DNA from: Armatimonadota bacterium
GTDB taxonomy: Bacteria > Armatimonadota > Armatimonadia > Armatimonadales > Armatimonadaceae
Assembly: GCA_030833025.1 (NCBI GenBank)
Contig: JAURHZ010000094.1
Location: 1 to 8,315 of the forward strand
Direction: 5' to 3'
DNA: 8,315 nucleotides
Shown in pieces: positions 5,974 to 8,315 of this stretch (positions are counted from its first letter, which is position 1; each line of letters opens with the position of its first letter). The notes beneath the pieces were generated by a model that saw nothing but the letters and a program-made list of their open reading frames with translations, made no database searches and was not told where the DNA came from. The translations under genes and the position numbers were made by a program.

Positions 5974-5999
5974 ATCCTTATACTACAGTAAGAGATGTG
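5971..5999. promoter_or_regulatory. 29-bp interrupted palindrome, likely Fur-family operator over its own promoter
   Basis: CACATC (5971-5976) and GATGTG (5994-5999) are perfect inverted repeats. Inside them CTTA and TAAG repeat the symmetry, offset by one bulged A. The left core TTATACT (5978-5984) matches six of seven bases of the half-site TTATAAT known from PerR boxes. The right half matches poorly. On the minus strand the core contains TAGTAT/TATAAG, a -10-like element for the regulator gene. The position suits autoregulation. Confidence 0.45.
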
Positions 6000-6051
6000 G
6001 TTTCAGAAAGTCACCTCGCTTGTTCACTACAAATCCACTCTTGCGGCTCCG

Positions 6052-6057
6052 TATAAT
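6052..6057 (+). promoter_or_regulatory. Consensus -10 box for the receiver gene
   Basis: A perfect TATAAT lies 42 bases before the ATG at 6100, giving a leader of about 35 bases. The expected -35 region (around 6029-6034, ACAAAT) is poor, so an activator or a lenient sigma factor may be involved. Confidence 0.5.
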
Positions 6058-6099
6058 TACTTACGTGCTAAGTCAATCACCTGTAGAATCTGATGCACG

Positions 6100-6468
6100 A
6101 TGTCAAGTCCACGGATTTTGGTTGCTGATGATGAGCCTGCACTATTACGACTGCTGGAGTTTGTACTTGGGCGCCGTGGCTATGTCGTCCAAAGGGTATC
6201 GAATGGGGACGCGGCCATTGATGTATTGAAAACCGAATGCCCCGATTTAGCCATACTTGATGTGATGATGCCTGGACGTGATGGCTTTGAAGTACTTACG
6301 TTTATACGGGAAACCGACCACTTGGCTGGCCTTCCAGTAGTGTTGTTAACCGCGCGAGCGCAGCTCGATGACATTCAACAAGGTCTCTCGTTGGGAGCGG
6401 ATGCCTACCTTGCAAAGCCATTTGACCCCGAAGAGCTGTTGTCTGTCGTAGAATCGTTGGTAAGTTAG
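6100..6468 (+). CDS. Stand-alone response regulator receiver protein (CheY-like)
   Basis: A 122-residue protein consisting only of a receiver domain. It shows the acidic pair D10/D11 in ILVADDEP, the phospho-acceptor D54 in LAILDVMMPGRDGFEV, T84 in VVLLTAR and K106 in YLAKPF, so it should be phosphorylated by a histidine kinase. There is no DNA-binding or enzymatic output domain. It therefore acts through protein contact or as a phosphorelay intermediate. No kinase is in the window. The ATG at 6100 lacks an evident Shine-Dalgarno sequence but places the family start correctly. The membrane-protein gene starts 53 bases downstream on the same strand and may be co-transcribed. Confidence 0.92.
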   Translation: MSSPRILVADDEPALLRLLEFVLGRRGYVVQRVSNGDAAIDVLKTECPDLAILDVMMPGRDGFEVLTFIRETDHLAGLPVVLLTARAQLDDIQQGLSLGADAYLAKPFDPEELLSVVESLVS

Positions 6469-6521
6469 CACATCAATACGATGGATGCATTGCTACAAGA
6501 CGACTGTTGGAGGGTAAGGCG

Positions 6522-7220
6522 ATGTCGGTAAGTACTGAAGAAGCGTGGATAGTAGAGCCTGAGCTCAAGGACCGTCCACCTAGACGCGTTGCTGCAGCTG
6601 ATCGCGTTGATTACAACAAGCCCTCCACGCAGGCCCTCACCATCTCATCCGGTGCCATTATTGTTACAGGACTTGCCTTGTTTGCGGCGGGTCTGGTGAT
6701 GAAGCAAGCAGCACTGATTATCGTCGGAGTGGTGATCGCCTTGGCTGGCATCGCAGGTATTGTCATCTTCCCGGCAAAGGGTAAGGCCTACGAGGCAAAG
6801 GTGAACCGTCTGGTTGAGGTTGGAATTCCAGTGCCTGCGAGATTACTAGCCGCGGAAAATCGTGGCTCAGAAGGCGGGAACCAGCGATTCGTGAAATTCC
6901 AATATCAAGTCCCCGGTCAGGATGAACCCCGGCATGGTGACTCCCTTGTGGACTACCACGCATTACCGAAGACCATCCCGAGTACGGTAACTGCACTCGT
7001 TGATCCGGAAACATATGACTGCGAACTCTACATCGCATTACCGGTTATCGCGATCGCAAAACCCATTGACAGGGTGTCGCAGGCCGCTGCAACCGCTGCC
7101 GCTGCGCAGCCAGCAAGTACTGAAATGGGCGCGATGTCAGCGGATCCTGCAGTCGTCATAAAGCGCAAAGTCGAGACTGCGCCTGAACAGAATGGTGAAA
7201 AGCGGGAAACCTACGAATAG
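6522..7220 (+). CDS. Two-helix membrane protein with a DUF3592-like soluble domain
   Basis: A 232-residue protein, probably in the cytoplasmic membrane. The start is the ATG at 6522, with GGAGG eight bases upstream; a TTG at 6507 would lie ahead of that site. Residues 1-37 are charged and proline-rich. Two hydrophobic helices follow (about 38-60 and 63-84), making a hairpin that leaves both ends on the same side. Residues about 88-178 form a beta-rich domain (VPARLLAAENRG, FVKFQYQVPG, TVTALVDPETYDCELYIALP) like the DUF3592 pattern, in which a conserved V-x-Y-x-V strand precedes an ALVDPE-type strand. The C-terminus is an Ala/Gln-rich, then charged, probably disordered tail (185-232). Function is unknown. 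The position after a receiver gene and before the pyr leader does not reveal a role. Confidence 0.75.
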   Translation: MSVSTEEAWIVEPELKDRPPRRVAAADRVDYNKPSTQALTISSGAIIVTGLALFAAGLVMKQAALIIVGVVIALAGIAGIVIFPAKGKAYEAKVNRLVEVGIPVPARLLAAENRGSEGGNQRFVKFQYQVPGQDEPRHGDSLVDYHALPKTIPSTVTALVDPETYDCELYIALPVIAIAKPIDRVSQAAATAAAAQPASTEMGAMSADPAVVIKRKVETAPEQNGEKRETYE

Positions 7221-7233
7221 GCATTGTAATGGA

Positions 7234-7259
7234 CGGTTGCAGGTGGTACCGTGCAACCG
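7234..7259 (+). terminator. Inverted repeat after the membrane-protein gene, possible weak terminator
   Basis: CGGTTGCA (7234-7241) and TGCAACCG (7252-7259) form a perfect 8-bp stem with a ten-base loop, 13 bases after the stop codon. The sequence after it (GTTGTAGTTCCTTG) is only mildly T-rich, so termination would be inefficient. It may instead be the 5' cap structure of the pyr leader. Confidence 0.35.
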
Positions 7260-7275
7260 GTTGTAGTTCCTTGAT

Positions 7276-7397
7276 GATGTCCTGTGAGACATTCTCCGTC
7301 CTGCGAGGCGGACAAGGGTGCCGATTTGTTTCGGCTGCATGAAATGTTGGCGCTTGCGCCGTACACGTGCCCTTGTCCTTTACAGGACAAGGGCACG
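7276..7397 (+). promoter_or_regulatory. PyrR-type attenuator leader of the pyr operon
   Basis: Two hairpins with the PyrR-loop form CNGNGA stand one base apart. The first (7276-7293) has stem ATGTC/GACAT plus a G-T pair and loop CTGTGA. The second (7295-7312) has stem TCCGTC/GGCGGA and loop CTGCGA. The second contains the known PyrR core UCCNGNGAGGY. Its 3' arm overlaps the antiterminator strand GGACAAGGGTG (7310-7320), which can pair (nine Watson-Crick and two wobble pairs) with 7368-7378, the 5' arm of the terminator. In the B. subtilis mechanism UMP-loaded PyrR stabilises the hairpin, frees the terminator and stops transcription. No promoter for the leader was clearly seen between 7221 and 7275. 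Confidence 0.85.
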
Positions 7398-7406
7398 TTT
7401 TGCTTT
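7365..7406 (+). terminator. Attenuator terminator before pyrR
   Basis: A perfect 15-bp stem, ACGTGCCCTTGTCCT with its complement (7384-7398), closes a four-base loop TTAC. It is followed by TTTTGCTTT. It ends about 12 bases before the pyrR start codon, so readthrough decides expression of pyrR and pyrB. The 3' arm GGACAAGGG repeats the antiterminator strand at 7310-7318, as expected for mutually exclusive folds. Confidence 0.95.
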
Positions 7407-7418
7407 GTGAGGTACGCG

Positions 7419-7946
7419 ATGGCAGTGATGGACAGCGGAGATATCCGGCGTGCTGTATCCCGGATTGCACACGAGATCGTTGAGCGGAATAAAGGCGCAC
7501 ACGATGTCGTTCTTGTAGGTGTTTTACGTCGAGGCTTGCCTCTTGCGGAACGCCTCGCCAGCCGAATCATGCAAATTGAATGCGCACCCGTGCAGTTTGG
7601 CGGACTCGACATCACCGATTACCGTGATGACAACATCGCGCGGACCGCCGGATCCACTGGGTCTACCATCGACTTTGATGTAACAGGCAAAATCGTCGTT
7701 CTCGTCGATGATGTCCTCTTCACGGGGAGATCAGTCAATGCCGCGATGACGGCAATCTCAACGTTTGGCCGACCTGCTGCTATCCAGCTTGCCGTGCTCG
7801 TTGATCGAGGGCATCGTGAGCTCCCCATCCGCGCGGACTATGTCGGTAAAAATGTGCCAACATCGAGGACGGAACGTATCGATGTCCAACTCGGTGAGGC
7901 GGATACCGATGACTGTGTGCTGATCTCGAAGCGGGAGGGACTCTGA
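7419..7946 (+). CDS. pyrR: PyrR, pyrimidine operon attenuation regulator / uracil phosphoribosyltransferase
   Basis: A 175-residue protein of usual PyrR length. It binds the pyr leader RNA in response to UMP/UTP versus PRPP and often also converts uracil plus PRPP to UMP. The PRPP-binding signature is VLVDDVLFTGR (94-104). Other family marks are VGVLRRGLPLAERL (33-46), GRPAAIQLAVLVDRGHRELPI (117-137) and YVGKNVPTS (141-149). The ATG at 7419 is chosen because it follows GAGG by six bases and gives the normal N-terminus. Longer readings in the same frame would run through the terminator. The TGA overlaps the pyrB ATG by one base, which points to translational coupling. Expression should be self-limited through the attenuator just upstream. 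Confidence 0.97.
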   Translation: MAVMDSGDIRRAVSRIAHEIVERNKGAHDVVLVGVLRRGLPLAERLASRIMQIECAPVQFGGLDITDYRDDNIARTAGSTGSTIDFDVTGKIVVLVDDVLFTGRSVNAAMTAISTFGRPAAIQLAVLVDRGHRELPIRADYVGKNVPTSRTERIDVQLGEADTDDCVLISKREGL

Positions 7947-8315
7947 TGTCAAAGCCTCTTGCGGGTGCTGACCTTCTGGGCCTGAAAGGTCTGGATAAGG
8001 AAACACTAAACCATTACCTCACTACGGCTACCGAGTTCGAACAAATCATCCACAGGGACATCAAAAAAGTTCCAACACTCAAGGGCAAGTCTGTCATCAC
8101 ACTGTTTTATGAGAACTCAACACGCACGCGGACATCGTTTGAAGCGGCAGGTAAGTACATGTCCGCGGATGTTATTAACATCAGCGGGTCGACATCCAGC
8201 ACCACAAAAGGTGAATCCCTTCGCGACACCTTCCTGACACTACAAGCCCTTACAGCAGATTGCATCGTCATGCGCACGCCCTTTTCCGGCGCTCCGGAAC
8301 AGGCTGCTGCGTGGG
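7946..8315 (+). CDS. pyrB: Aspartate carbamoyltransferase catalytic subunit, 5' part (cut by the window end)
   Basis: Catalyses carbamoyl phosphate plus L-aspartate to N-carbamoyl-L-aspartate, the committed step of de novo pyrimidine synthesis, in the cytoplasm. The first 123 residues are present. The carbamoyl-phosphate motif STRTRTSFE lies at 58-66 within FYENSTRTRTSFEAAG. The mobile loop with KGESLRDT follows at 88-95. The N-terminal order (LKGLDKETL, helix, LKGKSVITLFYENSTRTR) is canonical for the carbamoyl-phosphate domain; the aspartate domain lies beyond the edge. The ATG at 7946 follows a strong GGGAGGGA site and overlaps the pyrR stop. More pyr genes are likely downstream. Confidence 0.97.
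   Translation, partial: MSKPLAGADLLGLKGLDKETLNHYLTTATEFEQIIHRDIKKVPTLKGKSVITLFYENSTRTRTSFEAAGKYMSADVINISGSTSSTTKGESLRDTFLTLQALTADCIVMRTPFSGAPEQAAAW

Noticed and set aside
5837..6229. 130-residue plus-strand open frame across the Fur-family start and the receiver start
   Set aside because: It is antisense to the regulator and out of frame with the clear receiver domain, and has no family features.
7065..7070. Perfect TTGACA as a -35 box for the pyr operon
   Set aside because: It lies inside the membrane-protein gene and no -10-like hexamer is found 16-18 bases downstream.
7284..7418. N-terminal extension of PyrR in the same frame
   Set aside because: It would translate the PyrR-type hairpin and terminator, lacks a ribosome binding site, and the ATG at 7419 gives the normal family N-terminus.

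Overview
The window suggests a diderm (Gram-negative-type) bacterium with roughly 50% GC. It has a TolC-type outer-membrane efflux protein and a protein with a PEP-CTERM exosortase sorting tail. It also has a Fur-family repressor and a pyrR-pyrB operon preceded by a PyrR-type attenuator. This mix (PEP-CTERM plus PyrR attenuation) would fit a lineage such as Armatimonadota, but that placement is only a guess. UGA is used as an ordinary stop (pyrR ends in TGA overlapping the pyrB ATG) and tryptophan is encoded by TGG, so the standard bacterial code applies. No mobile element, integrase or CRISPR array was seen.

Left part (1-2662), all on the minus strand. A TolC/OEP gene ends near the left edge. 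It has an odd 5' end: an ATG with a good ribosome binding site is followed eight codons later by an in-frame TGA. Upstream lie a rho-independent terminator, a tRNA-Pro(GGG) gene without encoded CCA, another strong terminator, and a secreted P-domain/PEP-CTERM protein. The 373-bp stretch 2290-2662 holds no gene I can support, only upstream elements, inverted repeats and a terminator.

Middle (2663-5547). Two minus-strand genes overlap by 8 bp: a DUF4242 domain fused to two molybdate-binding (Mop/TOBE) domains, then a 423-residue protein of unrecognised family with a C-terminal segment that resembles a winged helix. A small alpha/beta-hydrolase-like gene diverges from them. It converges on a Fur-family regulator whose metal ligands match the peroxide sensor PerR and which carries a natural six-histidine run.

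Right part (5548-8315). The Fur-family gene is divergent from a stand-alone CheY-like receiver protein with a consensus -10 box. A two-helix membrane protein of the DUF3592-like type follows. Then comes a pyrimidine leader with two adjacent, near-identical PyrR-binding-type hairpins, an antiterminator and a 15-bp terminator, followed by pyrR and the start of pyrB (cut by the window edge). In the known B. subtilis-type mechanism, PyrR with UMP binds the leader hairpin and favours the terminator, shutting off de novo pyrimidine synthesis. The tandem hairpin arrangement is the most interesting regulatory feature here.
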